Assembly: GCF_014230465.1 (NCBI RefSeq)
Contig: NZ_JAAXCY010000003.1
Location: 310,001-374,000 of the forward strand
Direction of reading: 5' to 3'
From: Pseudomonas cremoris
Lineage (GTDB): Bacteria > Pseudomonadota > Gammaproteobacteria > Pseudomonadales > Pseudomonadaceae
Length of the DNA stretch: 64,000 nt
Below, in pieces: positions 34,369 to 43,463 of the stretch. How positions within the stretch are numbered: position 1 is the first letter of the stretch; each line of letters begins with the position of its first letter. Position numbers and translations under genes: made by a program. The notes beneath the pieces were generated by a model that did no database searches, was not told the DNA's origin, and saw only the letters and a program-made list of their open reading frames with translations.

Positions 34369-34833
34369 CTAGAACATCGGCCGGGCCGAAGCTATTGCCA
34401 CCACCACCAACCCCACAATCAAATTGATCCCCACCAACCGGCGAATCTGCCCCAATACCGCAGCCCCTGCCGGCCAGTCCTCAGCCGCCACCGCCGCGCG
34501 TAATTCCGGGAATTTCAGCGCCTGGATACGGATAAACAGCGCCGTCATCACCAGATATAACCCCATCATCACCTGCACATAACGCGGCGCGGTCTCAAAC
34601 CCGCTGAAGCGCAGTTGCAGCAGGCCGACACCGCTGATCGGCAAAATCGCCACCGCGACCCACACCCATACAAAAAAACGTTGAAACACATTTGCCCACA
34701 GCTTGAGTCGGGCAGGGCCCTCAAGTGCCGCCACGGCGGCGGGGCGCAGGATCATCCAGGCGAAAAACATGCCCCCAACCCAGATCAGGGCGGCTAATAC
34801 ATGCAGGGTGTAAGCGAGGCTAAACGCGGTCAT
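34369..34833 (-). CDS. CopD-family membrane protein
   Basis: A 154-residue membrane protein with four predicted helices. The N-terminal TLHVLAALIWVGGMFFAWM contains the His and the WxGG pattern of CopD-like/YgjV-like copper or heme proteins. Others are FQRFFVWVWVAVAILPISGV and YVQVMMGLYLVMTALFIRI. CopD takes part in copper uptake or tolerance in some bacteria; the stand-alone domain has no proven role. No copper genes are adjacent. It is divergent from dinG, 99 bases away. Confidence 0.8.
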   Translation of the reverse strand: MTAFSLAYTLHVLAALIWVGGMFFAWMILRPAAVAALEGPARLKLWANVFQRFFVWVWVAVAILPISGVGLLQLRFSGFETAPRYVQVMMGLYLVMTALFIRIQALKFPELRAAVAAEDWPAGAAVLGQIRRLVGINLIVGLVVVAIASARPMF

Positions 34834-34932
34834 TGAAGTACTCCGTTCTGCGCGGGATTAATTAGCGGGGTATGATAGCGGCCGATCCGAACCACTGAAA
34901 ATTTATCCAGCGTTTTTTGCGCCCGACTATCC

Positions 34933-37077
34933 ATGATCAGCACTGAACTCAAAACCACGATCCAGGGCGCCTATTCGCGTTTTCTCGAAGCCAAGAGCTT
35001 GAAACCGCGCTACGGCCAACGCCTGATGATCGCCGAAGTGGCCAAGGTCCTCGGGGATATCGACACCGACGACGAAGGTCGCCGCGAAGGTGAGCCCGCG
35101 GTCGTGGCCGTCGAGGCCGGCACCGGTACCGGCAAGACCGTGGCCTATAGCCTGGCCGCGATCCCCACGGCCAAAGCCGCCGGCAAACGCCTGGTGATCG
35201 CCACCGCCACCGTGGCCCTGCAAGAGCAGATCGTCTACAAAGACCTGCCCGACCTGATGCGCAACAGCGGCTTGAACTTCACGTTCGCCCTGGCCAAAGG
35301 GCGTGGCCGCTACATGTGCCTGTCCAAGCTCGACGTTTTGCTGCAAGAAGGCCACGCGCAAACCGCCACGGCCTCGCTGTTCGAAGAAGAAGGCTTCAAG
35401 ATCGAGGTCGATGAAGTCAGCCAGAAGCTGTTCACCAGCATGATCGAGAAACTGGCCGGCAACAAATGGGACGGTGACCGCGACAGTTGGCCCACCGCCC
35501 TGGAAGACGCCGACTGGGCACGCTTGACCACCGACCACAGCCAGTGCACCAACCGCCACTGCCCCAACTTCGGCCAGTGCGCCTTCTATAAGGCCCGCGA
35601 AGGCATGGGCAAGGTCGACGTGATCGTCACCAACCACGACATGGTGCTGGCAGACCTGGCCTTGGGCGGCGGCGCTGTGCTGCCAGACCCGCGCGACACC
35701 CTCTACGTGTTCGACGAAGGCCATCACCTGCCGGACAAGGCCATCGGCCACTTCGCTCACTACACCCGCCTGCGCTCCACGGCTGATTGGCTGGAGTCCA
35801 CCGCCAAGAACCTCACCAAGTTGCTGGCCCAGCACCCGCTGCCCGGCGACCTGGGCAAACTGATCGAACAGGTGCCGGAGCTGGCGCGGGAGATCAAGAC
35901 CCAGCAGCAGTTCATGTTCAGCGCTTGCGAGCAGGTCGCCGACTTCAAGCCCGGTGAAGATGTGGAAGGCCGCGAACGGCCCCGTCACCGCTTTGTCGGC
36001 GGCTTGATCCCCGAGCACATGCGCGAGATGGGCATCGAGTTGAAGAAGGGCTTTTCGCGCCTGACCGACCTGTTTACCCGCCTCACCGACTTGCTCAAAG
36101 AGGGCATGGACGGCGAGGTCAACATCGGCATCGCCAGCAACCAGGCCGAGGAGTGGTACCCGCTGTTCGGCAGCCTGCTTTCCCGTGCCCAGGGCAACTG
36201 GGAGCTGTGGACCGCATTCACGGTCGAAGACCCGGAAGACAACCCGCCCATGGCCCGTTGGCTGACCCTGTCGGAAAGCGGTGCGCTGTTTGATATCGAG
36301 GTCAACGCCAGCCCCATCCTTGCTGCGGAAATGCTGCGGCGTAACCTGTGGAACGTGGCCTATGGCTGCCTGGTGACCTCCGCCACGTTGACCGCCCTGG
36401 GCACCTTCGACCGTTTCCGCATGCGCGCCGGCCTGCCGAAAAAGGCCGTCACCGCCGTGGTGCCGAGCCCGTTCCATCACGCCGACGCTGGCGTGTTGCG
36501 GGTGCCGGACCTCAAGGCTGACCCGCGGGATGCCGCCGCCCACACCGCCGCGATCATTCGTGACCTGCCGGAGTTGGTGGAAGGTTCGCGTGGCACTCTG
36601 GTGCTGTTCTCGTCGCGCAAACAGATGCAGGACGTGTTCGACGGCCTCGATCGCGACTGGCGCAAGCAAGTGTTTATCCAAGGCAACCTGTCCAAGCAGG
36701 AAACCCTCAACAAGCACAAGGCGCGAGTCGACGGCGGGGATTCCAGCGTGCTGTTCGGCCTGGCCAGTTTCGCCGAAGGCGTGGACTTGCCCGGTGCCTA
36801 CTGCGAGCACGTGGTCATTGCCAAGATCCCGTTCTCGGTGCCGGATGATCCGGTCGAGGCCGCGCTGGCCGAGTGGATCGAAGCACGCGGCGGCAACCCG
36901 TTCATGGAAATCTCGGTGCCGGATGCCTCCTTGAAGCTGGTCCAGGCCTGCGGTCGCTTGCTGCGCACCGAGGAGGACCGGGGCACCATCACCTTGCTCG
37001 ACCGCCGTTTGGTCACCCAGCGTTATGGCAAGGCTATCCTGAATGCCTTGCCGCCGTTCAGGCGCGAAATTTCTTAA
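34933..37077 (+). CDS. dinG: ATP-dependent DNA helicase DinG
   Basis: A 714-residue superfamily 2, XPD-like 5'-to-3' helicase that unwinds forks, D-loops and RNA-DNA hybrids, with an iron-sulfur cluster. Walker A AGTGTGKT (~62-69), the four cluster cysteines in RYMC and in QCTNRHCPNFGQC, motif II DEGH in VFDEGHHLPD, motif III SATLTALG, and motif VI VQACGRLLRTEEDRG are all intact. LexA control is known for E. coli dinG; I saw no clear LexA box in the 99-base gap upstream. The ATG is close to the -10 region of the divergent CopD gene. Confidence 0.97.
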   Translation: MISTELKTTIQGAYSRFLEAKSLKPRYGQRLMIAEVAKVLGDIDTDDEGRREGEPAVVAVEAGTGTGKTVAYSLAAIPTAKAAGKRLVIATATVALQEQIVYKDLPDLMRNSGLNFTFALAKGRGRYMCLSKLDVLLQEGHAQTATASLFEEEGFKIEVDEVSQKLFTSMIEKLAGNKWDGDRDSWPTALEDADWARLTTDHSQCTNRHCPNFGQCAFYKAREGMGKVDVIVTNHDMVLADLALGGGAVLPDPRDTLYVFDEGHHLPDKAIGHFAHYTRLRSTADWLESTAKNLTKLLAQHPLPGDLGKLIEQVPELAREIKTQQQFMFSACEQVADFKPGEDVEGRERPRHRFVGGLIPEHMREMGIELKKGFSRLTDLFTRLTDLLKEGMDGEVNIGIASNQAEEWYPLFGSLLSRAQGNWELWTAFTVEDPEDNPPMARWLTLSESGALFDIEVNASPILAAEMLRRNLWNVAYGCLVTSATLTALGTFDRFRMRAGLPKKAVTAVVPSPFHHADAGVLRVPDLKADPRDAAAHTAAIIRDLPELVEGSRGTLVLFSSRKQMQDVFDGLDRDWRKQVFIQGNLSKQETLNKHKARVDGGDSSVLFGLASFAEGVDLPGAYCEHVVIAKIPFSVPDDPVEAALAEWIEARGGNPFMEISVPDASLKLVQACGRLLRTEEDRGTITLLDRRLVTQRYGKAILNALPPFRREIS

Positions 37078-37175
37078 GCCACCGTGGGCGGATTCGCCCA
37101 CTTCGTGGTCTATCTCACTGCTATGGATTTATGTCATCAGGCCATTCACCGGCCGTTTGGGAGAACCTTGTTCGT

Positions 37176-39473
37176 ATGATTCGCACGCTGCCTGCTCTAT
37201 TTGCCCTGTTGTTCGCTGCGCCTTTGATGGCCGCGCCTGCCGGGCAACAGACACTGTTCAACTTCGTCCGGCCTGCCGATGTGGTCAAGGTGGCGACCCA
37301 GGACGCCAGCCTGCCGCAATACAACGCAGAGCAAACCGCGGAAGGCGAAGTGTTGCGCCGTATCACCTTCAACCCGGCGGCCGAACCGAGCCTGGTGCTC
37401 AGCCCGCAAACCGGTACCTGGGACTGGTCCCAATCCAGTGCCATGAGCCTGCGCATTCAGAGCACCATGAACTGGGCATTGACCCTCTACATCAAGGTGC
37501 AGAGCGCTGACGGCAAAACCCTGCTCAGCCGCATCGACCTCCCTGCCGGCCCGGCCCAGACGCTGCTGATCCCGCTGCAAGCCAACTCGCCGCTCAGCCA
37601 AGGCATGAAAGCCGGCCCGCCGATGCCGATTACCGTTGAGGGGCAACGCGTATTGCTGGGCAGCAGCACCGGGGAAATTGACCGCAGCCAGGTGGTTTCG
37701 GTGACCCTGTCGATGATCAAGCCCAACGCCGCCCAAAGCATCTTGCTGGAGCGCTTTGGCGTGCAGGACAGCGAGCCGGTGCTCAAGGCCGCCTACAGCG
37801 AACTGGTGGACGCCTATGGCCAGTCCACCCGTGCGCGCTGGCCGGAAAAAGTCAGCAGCGACGAACAACTCAAGGCCGCCGCCGTCAAAGAGCAGCAACA
37901 GCTCCAGGGCTGGCTGGCCACGCGGGACAAGTCCGCCCTGGACCAATATGGCGGTTGGAACAAAGGCCCGGCGTTCGACGCCAGCGGGTTTTTCCGCACC
38001 GAGAAGCGCGACGGTCGTTGGTACCTGGTGACGCCGGAAGGCCATCCGTTCTACTCGCTGGGCGTGAACACCGTGGCGCCGGACAACAGCCAGACCTACG
38101 TGGCCGGTCGTGAATGGATGTTCGCCGCACTGCCCAAGGCAGGCGAGCCCTTCGACAAGTACTACGGCAGCAGCGACAACCGTACTGGCAACGGCGCGGG
38201 CGAGGGTCGCAGCTTTGGTGCGGGGCGTTGGTATGACTTCTACGGTGCCAACCTGCAGCGCACGTATGGCGGTGACGGTTTCGACCAGAAACGTTGGGTC
38301 ACCCATACCCTGGACCGTCTGCAAGCCTGGGGTTTCAACACCGTGGGCAACTGGAGCGATCCCGACCTGACCACTGCAGGCCGCGTGCCGTACACCTTGC
38401 CGCTGTCGATTGTGGGTGACTACGCCAGCATCAGCACCGGTACCGACTGGTGGGGCGGTATGCCTGACCCGTTCGACCCGCGCTTCGCCATGGCCACTGA
38501 GCGCGCTGTGGCCATTGCCGCTCGTGATCATCGGGACGATCCTTGGTTAATCGGCTTCTTTGCCGATAACGAACTGGCCTGGGCCGGTCCTGGCGATGAC
38601 CCAAAGTCTCGCTACGCCCTGGCTTATGGCACCTTGCGCATGACCACTGACGTACCGGCCAAGCGCGCGTTCCTCAAGCAACTGCGTGACAAGTACCGCA
38701 ACGAAGAAGGCCTGTCGAAAGCCTGGGGTATCCACCTGGCAGGCTGGGAGCTGATGGAAGATCCGGGCTTTGAGCCGCCGATGCCCAGCGCCGAGCATCC
38801 GGAGATCGAAGCGGACTTCAAATACTTCCAGAAGACCTTTGCCGACGCCTACTTCAAGACCATTTCCGACTCGCTCAAATGGCACGCGCCCAACCAACTG
38901 CTGTTGGGTGGCCGCTATGCCGTGAGCACGCCGGAAGCCGTGGCGTCCTGCGCCCAGTATTGCGACGTACTGAGCTTCAATATGTACACCCTCAAGCCCC
39001 AGGATGGTTACGACTTCGCCGCCTTGCGACAGTTGGACAAACCGGTGTTGATCACCGAATTCAACTTCGGGTCCACCGATCGCGGCCCGTTCTGGGGCGG
39101 TGTGACGCAGTTGGCCAGGGAGGAAGACCGGGGCGTGGCCTATGGCAACTTCCTCAAGCAGGCCATGGCCGAGCCGTCGATTGTTGGCGTGCATTGGTTC
39201 CAGTACCTCGATCAGCCAGTGACTGGCCGCTTGCTGGACGGTGAAAACGGCCACTTCGGTCTGGTGGGTATCACCGATGTGCCTTACCAGGGCTTTGTCG
39301 ACAGCGTGCGTAAAAGCAATCTGGCGGCGGTCGACCAACTGGGTAAGGAAGCTGAAAAAGCCAAGGCCGCCAGCGTTGTGCGCGAGCGTGAAAACGGCAA
39401 CGGCGGGCATGAAGGCAAAGGCGCGGGGCAGGGCGGTGGACACGCTGGCGGGCACGGCGGCAATGGCCATTGA
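37176..39473 (+). CDS. Secreted agarase-like glycoside hydrolase (clan GH-A)
   Basis: A 765-residue protein with signal peptide MIRTLPALFALLFAAPLMAA. Residues ~55-200 form a beta-sandwich carbohydrate-binding-like domain. The TIM-barrel starts near GWNKGPAFDASG, with the acid/base Glu likely 466 in GFFADNELAW and the nucleophile likely Glu 628 in VLITEFNFGSTDRG. This architecture resembles beta-agarases (GH50-type), but substrate is uncertain; another plant or bacterial polysaccharide is possible. The C-terminal ~30 residues are a disordered Gly/His-rich tail (HEGKGAGQGGGHAGGHGGNG). I start at ATG 37176, the one that gives a clean signal peptide; the open frame runs back into dinG. Confidence 0.82.
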   Translation: MIRTLPALFALLFAAPLMAAPAGQQTLFNFVRPADVVKVATQDASLPQYNAEQTAEGEVLRRITFNPAAEPSLVLSPQTGTWDWSQSSAMSLRIQSTMNWALTLYIKVQSADGKTLLSRIDLPAGPAQTLLIPLQANSPLSQGMKAGPPMPITVEGQRVLLGSSTGEIDRSQVVSVTLSMIKPNAAQSILLERFGVQDSEPVLKAAYSELVDAYGQSTRARWPEKVSSDEQLKAAAVKEQQQLQGWLATRDKSALDQYGGWNKGPAFDASGFFRTEKRDGRWYLVTPEGHPFYSLGVNTVAPDNSQTYVAGREWMFAALPKAGEPFDKYYGSSDNRTGNGAGEGRSFGAGRWYDFYGANLQRTYGGDGFDQKRWVTHTLDRLQAWGFNTVGNWSDPDLTTAGRVPYTLPLSIVGDYASISTGTDWWGGMPDPFDPRFAMATERAVAIAARDHRDDPWLIGFFADNELAWAGPGDDPKSRYALAYGTLRMTTDVPAKRAFLKQLRDKYRNEEGLSKAWGIHLAGWELMEDPGFEPPMPSAEHPEIEADFKYFQKTFADAYFKTISDSLKWHAPNQLLLGGRYAVSTPEAVASCAQYCDVLSFNMYTLKPQDGYDFAALRQLDKPVLITEFNFGSTDRGPFWGGVTQLAREEDRGVAYGNFLKQAMAEPSIVGVHWFQYLDQPVTGRLLDGENGHFGLVGITDVPYQGFVDSVRKSNLAAVDQLGKEAEKAKAASVVRERENGNGGHEGKGAGQGGGHAGGHGGNGH

Positions 39474-39555
39474 TTGAGGGCTGACGGGTTCACAAAACCT
39501 ACAATGACTGGAACAATGTCGTCCTCTTTTTAGCGTGTTTTCCGAGGACGTCCAG

Positions 39556-40701
39556 GTGCAGGTTCAGGGTCATTACGAACTCCAGTTCGAAGCGGTACGC
39601 GAAGCCTTTGCCGCGTTGTTCGATGACCCGCAAGAGCGTGGCGCCGCACTCTGCATCCAGATCGGCGGCGAATCCGTCGTCGATCTGTGGGCCGGTACCG
39701 CCGACAAGGACGGTGCCGAGGCCTGGCACAGCGACACCATCGTCAACCTGTTCTCCTGCACCAAGACCTTCACTGCCGTCACCGCGCTGCAATTGGTGGC
39801 CGAAGGCAAGCTGCAACTGGATGCACCTGTGGCCAAGTACTGGCCGGAATTCGCTGCTGCGGGAAAAGAAGCCATCACCCTGCGCCAGTTGCTCTGCCAC
39901 CAGGCCGGGTTGCCGGCGATCCGTGAAATGCTGCCCACCGAAGCCCTGTACGACTGGCAACTGATGGTCGACACCCTGGCCGCTGAGGCGCCTTGGTGGA
40001 CACCGGGCCAGGGCCATGGCTACGAGGCGATCACCTACGGCTGGCTTGTCGGGGAGTTGCTGCGCCGCGCTGACGGGCGTGGGCCGGGTGAATCGATTGT
40101 GGCGCGGGTGGCGCGGCCATTGGGGCTGGACTTCCACGTGGGCCTGGCGGATGAAGAGTTTTATCGTGTTGCACATATTGCGCGCAGCAAAGGCAATATG
40201 GGCGATGAAGCCGCGCAACGGTTACTGCAAGTAATGATGCGTGAACCGAATGCGATGACTACACGGGCATTTGCCAATCCACCGTCTATTCTGACCAGCA
40301 CTAATAAACCTGAATGGCGGCGCATGCAGCAGCCAGCGGCAAATGGCCACGGTCATGCACGCAGCCTGGCGGGTTTTTATAGCGGTTTGTTGGACGGAAG
40401 TTTGCTGGAAGCCGACATGCTCGAACAACTGACCCGCGAACACAGTATCGGGCCGGATAAAACATTATTGACACAAACCCGCTTCGGCCTGGGTTGCATG
40501 TTGGATCAGCCGCAGCTACCCAACGCCACGTTCGGCCTTGGCCCACGTGCATTTGGTCATCCTGGCGCCGGTGGTTCGGTGGGCTTTGCCGACCCTGAAC
40601 ATGATGTAGCGTTCGGTTTCGTGACTAATACATTGGGGCCTTATGTACTAATGGACCCGCGAGCACAGAAGTTGGTCGGAATATTGGCCGGTTGTCTGTA
40701 A
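39556..40701 (+). CDS. Serine hydrolase of the beta-lactamase class C fold (EstB-like esterase)
   Basis: A 381-residue enzyme of the penicillin-binding-protein/beta-lactamase superfamily. The active-site SxxK is in LFSCTKTFTAV (S-C-T-K), the YxN equivalent is around YEAITYGWLVG, and the KTG-equivalent loop is HPGAGGSVGFADP. The class, including esterase EstB and many of unknown substrate, has no signal peptide, so it is probably cytosolic. GTG at 39556 (MQVQGHYELQF) follows GAGGA at 39544-39548; a GTG 7 codons earlier is less well placed. The gene lies 82 bases after the agarase-like gene, with no terminator seen. Confidence 0.85.
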   Translation: MQVQGHYELQFEAVREAFAALFDDPQERGAALCIQIGGESVVDLWAGTADKDGAEAWHSDTIVNLFSCTKTFTAVTALQLVAEGKLQLDAPVAKYWPEFAAAGKEAITLRQLLCHQAGLPAIREMLPTEALYDWQLMVDTLAAEAPWWTPGQGHGYEAITYGWLVGELLRRADGRGPGESIVARVARPLGLDFHVGLADEEFYRVAHIARSKGNMGDEAAQRLLQVMMREPNAMTTRAFANPPSILTSTNKPEWRRMQQPAANGHGHARSLAGFYSGLLDGSLLEADMLEQLTREHSIGPDKTLLTQTRFGLGCMLDQPQLPNATFGLGPRAFGHPGAGGSVGFADPEHDVAFGFVTNTLGPYVLMDPRAQKLVGILAGCL

Positions 40702-40747
40702 ACCCCTTGCCGTTTCACATTTTTTTGTTACAAAGGCAACTATAAGA

Positions 40748-40792
40748 AGACGCTGAGCGAAAAGTTGTAACTTTATTCTTCTCTAAGCGTCT
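40748..40792 (+). promoter_or_regulatory. Structured leader hairpins before the OmpA-like lipoprotein
   Basis: Outer stem agacgct (40748-40754) with agcgtct (40786-40792) encloses a smaller hairpin aaagttgtaacttt (~40761-40774). The element ends 51 bases before the ATG at 40844. A possible RNA leader; I cannot name a ligand or class. Confidence 0.45.
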
Positions 40793-40843
40793 GTTTAACG
40801 GGTCATCCAGACCCCTGGTTTTTTCTCATTTTGTGGATATCTC

Positions 40844-41986
40844 ATGTTATCGAACAAGTCCTTGGCACTGGCGCTTTGCCTCACTATTACTGGCTGCGCA
40901 CAAACACCACAAAATGATGCCGATGGCGGACATTGGTGGTCATTTGGATCTGATAAGGCTACTACCAAGGACGCAGTGACCCAAACCGACGCCAAGCCGG
41001 CCGCTGGCGCCAAGCCTGCCGCACCGGTAGCCGCCGCTGCCGCGCCTGCCCCGGCTCCAGTAGCGAAGGCTGACACCGGCTCCAGCTGGTGGCCGTTCTC
41101 CTCCAAGAGCGCCGATGATAAGGCCGCCGATGCCAAGGCCGACCTGAAAGCCGACCTCAAGGCTGCCACCCCGGCACCTGCCGCCGCTCCAGCTCCAGCC
41201 GTAGCCAAAACCGACAGCGAGACCCACTGGTGGTGGCCATTCGAAAGCAAGCCAAAACCATTGGCCAAGGTTGACGTGACCAACGTGCCGATGCCTGATC
41301 CGAAAATCACCCAGGCCTGGCTGGACGACTACGAGCCGCGCCTGCGTGTCGCGATCAAGGACAGCAACCTGCAACTTGAGCGCCGCGACAACGTACTGGT
41401 GGTCATTGCTCCGGTAGATGGTTCGTACAATCCAAAACGCCCAGGCATGCTGCTGCCGGTCACCCTGGGTCCGTTTACCCGTGTTGCCAAGGCCGTTGAA
41501 GGCGACCCGAAAACCGCCGTGCTGGTACTCGGCCACGTCGACACCACGGGTGCCGAGGCGCAAAGCCAGGCCCTGACCAAAGAGCGTGCGCAATCGATCG
41601 CTTCGATCTTCAGCCTCAGCGGCTTGAAGCAGGATCGCCTGATGCTGCGTGGCATGGGCGACTTGATGCCGCGTGCTGCCAACGACAGCAACCAGGGCCG
41701 TGCGCTGAACCGTCGCATGGAAATTATGTTCACACAGCGTACAACTATGTTGGCGCTGCTGAGCAAGTACAACTCGGCCAACCCACCGAAGGCGGAAATG
41801 GTTGCTGTGCAGGACGTGCCTGCACCTGCACCTGCCGCTAAAGCCCCGGCGAAAAAGGCCCCGGTCAAAAAGGCAGCTGCCAAGCCTGCCGCCAAAAAGG
41901 CCCCGGCCAAGCCAGCTGCCAAGAAGCCCGCTCCGGCCAAGGCCAAGGCTGCTACCCCGGCTGCAAACGACCAGGCGAAAAACTGA
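40844..41986 (+). CDS. OmpA-like lipoprotein with tryptophan-pair repeats and Lys/Ala/Pro tail
   Basis: A 380-residue lipoprotein (lipobox ITGC, Cys18). After it come three short aromatic blocks, WWSF (31-34), WWPF (82-85) and WWWPF (129-133), each after a GGH/GSS/TH segment and joined by Ala/Pro/Lys-rich linkers. An OmpA-like domain follows (LVLGHVDTTGAEAQSQALTK, MGDLMPRAANDSNQGRALNR) that binds peptidoglycan. The C-terminal ~55 residues are a PAKKAPVKKAAAKPA-type repeat like histone H1 or AlgP, strongly basic. Such a tail on an envelope protein is unusual and could bind anionic polymer, which is inference. Confidence 0.82.
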   Translation: MLSNKSLALALCLTITGCAQTPQNDADGGHWWSFGSDKATTKDAVTQTDAKPAAGAKPAAPVAAAAAPAPAPVAKADTGSSWWPFSSKSADDKAADAKADLKADLKAATPAPAAAPAPAVAKTDSETHWWWPFESKPKPLAKVDVTNVPMPDPKITQAWLDDYEPRLRVAIKDSNLQLERRDNVLVVIAPVDGSYNPKRPGMLLPVTLGPFTRVAKAVEGDPKTAVLVLGHVDTTGAEAQSQALTKERAQSIASIFSLSGLKQDRLMLRGMGDLMPRAANDSNQGRALNRRMEIMFTQRTTMLALLSKYNSANPPKAEMVAVQDVPAPAPAAKAPAKKAPVKKAAAKPAAKKAPAKPAAKKPAPAKAKAATPAANDQAKN

Positions 41987-42013
41987 TCCGCTGAACCACA
42001 AGGATAAAGCTGC

Positions 42014-42661
42014 ATGACCCAGGCACTGGCCGATATGCGCCGTGACTACACACGGGATGGTTTGAGCGAGGCCCAGGCCCCGAGCGAGCCGTTTGCCTTG
42101 TTCCACCAGTGGTTCGGCGACGCGGTGAAAACCGAGCAGCCACCGGTGGAGGCCAATGCCATGACCCTGGCTACGGTCGACCAGGACGGTCGCCCGCACT
42201 GTCGCATCCTGTTGCTCAAGGGCCTGGATGCGCAGGGCTTTACCTTCTTCACCAATTATCAGAGTGCCAAGGGCGAACAGCTTGCGGCGCGGCCGTTTGC
42301 GGCCATGACGTTCTTCTGGCCGACCCTGGAGCGCCAGGTGCGCATCGAAGGACGGGTGGTCAAGGTCACACCTGAAGAGTCGGACGCTTATTACCAGGTA
42401 CGCCCTCTGGGCAGTCGCCTGGGGGCGTGGGCATCGCCGCAGAGCAAGGTCATTCGTGACCGTGAGGAACTGCAGGAACTGCTCAAGGCCACCGAGCAGC
42501 GTTTCAGCGATACCCAGCCCGACTGCCCCGAGCATTGGGGCGGCTATCGATTGCTGCCTGAGCGTATCGAGTTCTGGCAAGGCCGCGCCAGCCGCTTGCA
42601 TGATCGTCTGAACTACCGCCTGCAAGGGACCGAATGGTCCCGTGAGCGCCTGGCGCCCTGA
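42014..42661 (+). CDS. pdxH: Pyridoxamine 5'-phosphate oxidase
   Basis: A 215-residue FMN enzyme that oxidises pyridoxine/pyridoxamine 5'-phosphate to pyridoxal phosphate, the last step of vitamin B6 synthesis and salvage. [40 protein letters not shown] and [16 protein letters not shown] bind FMN and substrate; the C-terminus [17 protein letters not shown] is the PROSITE-like signature. AAGGATAAAGC precedes the ATG. It starts 27 bases after the OmpA-like lipoprotein stop, so the two may be cotranscribed. Confidence 0.97.
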   Translation: MTQALADMRRDYTRDGLSEAQAPSEPFALFHQWFGDAVKTEQPPVEANAMTLATVDQDGRPHCRILLLKGLDAQGFTFFTNYQSAKGEQLAARPFAAMTFFWPTLERQVRIEGRVVKVTPEESDAYYQVRPLGSRLGAWASPQSKVIRDREELQELLKATEQRFSDTQPDCPEHWGGYRLLPERIEFWQGRASRLHDRLNYRLQGTEWSRERLAP

Positions 42662-42924
42662 GCTGCACCTTTCGTCGTACCACCTGAATGTTGCCCATCG
42701 CGCCGACGTCTCTATCAAGAGGCTTCGGCCGCGAGCGGCTGCGCAGCTACAATAAGCAAACCTTCATGACACGCCTTGGCACAAAAGCTGAGATACCGTT
42801 GGTCGAGTTTTCTGGTACTGGCAGTCTGTACTAAGGCTGAATGAAAGCAGTTTTCTGCCGTGCTTGCCGTGACAGGCGCCAAGCTGCAGCGTTTAATGAA
42901 CCCCTGTCCTTTGGAGTTGATGCT

Positions 42925-43389
42925 ATGCGTAAGTCCGTTTTACTGGTTGCCTGCTTTACCACCCTGTCGTTGCTGCTGGGTGGCTGCGCCTCGAGTCTGA
43001 CCGGCGACTCGTATTCCCGTGATGAAGCGCGTCGTGTCCAGACCGTACGCATGGGTACCATTGAATCCCTGCGTCCGGTGAAAATCGAAGGCACCAAGAC
43101 CCCAATCGGCGGGGCTGCGGGTGCAGTCATCGGCGGCGTTGGCGGCAGCGCCATCGGCGGCGGTCGTGGCAGTATCGTGACCGCAGTGATCGGTGCCGTT
43201 GCCGGCGGCTTGCTGGGTTCGGCTACCGAAGAAGGCCTGACCCGTACCCAGGGTGTGGAAATCACCGTGCGTGAAGATGACGGCAGCATGCGTGCCTACG
43301 TACAAGCCGTGCAGGAGAATGAAATCTTCCGCATCGGCGACCGTGTCCGCATCATGACCGTTGACGGTACCAGCCGCGTTACTCGCTAA
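42925..43389 (+). CDS. slyB: SlyB-like outer-membrane lipoprotein (glycine zipper)
   Basis: A 154-residue lipoprotein. Signal peptide MRKSVLLVACFTTLSLLLGGC, lipobox LGGC. A glycine-zipper double segment (GGAAGAVIGGVGGSAIGGGR and IVTAVIGAVAGGLLGSATEE) forms a membrane hairpin as in SlyB/PcpP. C-terminal beta-rich domain GVEITVREDDGSMRAYVQA. SlyB is a PhoP-regulated protein that stabilises outer-membrane proteins in stress. I start at ATG 42925 because it alone gives the lipobox (GGAG upstream); the frame is open 28 codons earlier. A strong terminator follows. Confidence 0.9.
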   Translation: MRKSVLLVACFTTLSLLLGGCASSLTGDSYSRDEARRVQTVRMGTIESLRPVKIEGTKTPIGGAAGAVIGGVGGSAIGGGRGSIVTAVIGAVAGGLLGSATEEGLTRTQGVEITVREDDGSMRAYVQAVQENEIFRIGDRVRIMTVDGTSRVTR

Positions 43390-43410
43390 GCGCAGGTTGT
43401 AGAAACACAA

Positions 43411-43442
43411 AACCCCAACCGGGTGACCGGTTGGGGTTTTTT
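43411..43442. terminator. Bidirectional terminator between slyB and nhaA
   Basis: A 12-bp perfect stem (aaccccaaccgg / ccggttggggtt) with loop gtga, followed by a T run on the plus strand and preceded by A residues that give a U run on the minus strand. It ends transcripts of both convergent genes. Confidence 0.93.
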
Positions 43443-43463
43443 ATGGGCGGTCTATCAGGTGGA

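Noticed and set aside
34927..37101. A 724-codon open frame antisense to dinG
   Set aside because: It covers dinG almost exactly on the other strand. GC-rich third codon positions create long antisense frames; dinG has complete helicase motifs and the antisense has none.
37084..37101. Hairpin gtgggcg/cgcccac after dinG as a terminator
   Set aside because: Short 7-bp stem with no T run; too weak to list.
40940..42718. A 592-codon minus-strand frame over the OmpA-like gene and pdxH
   Set aside because: Overlaps two well-supported genes; no domain in the translation.
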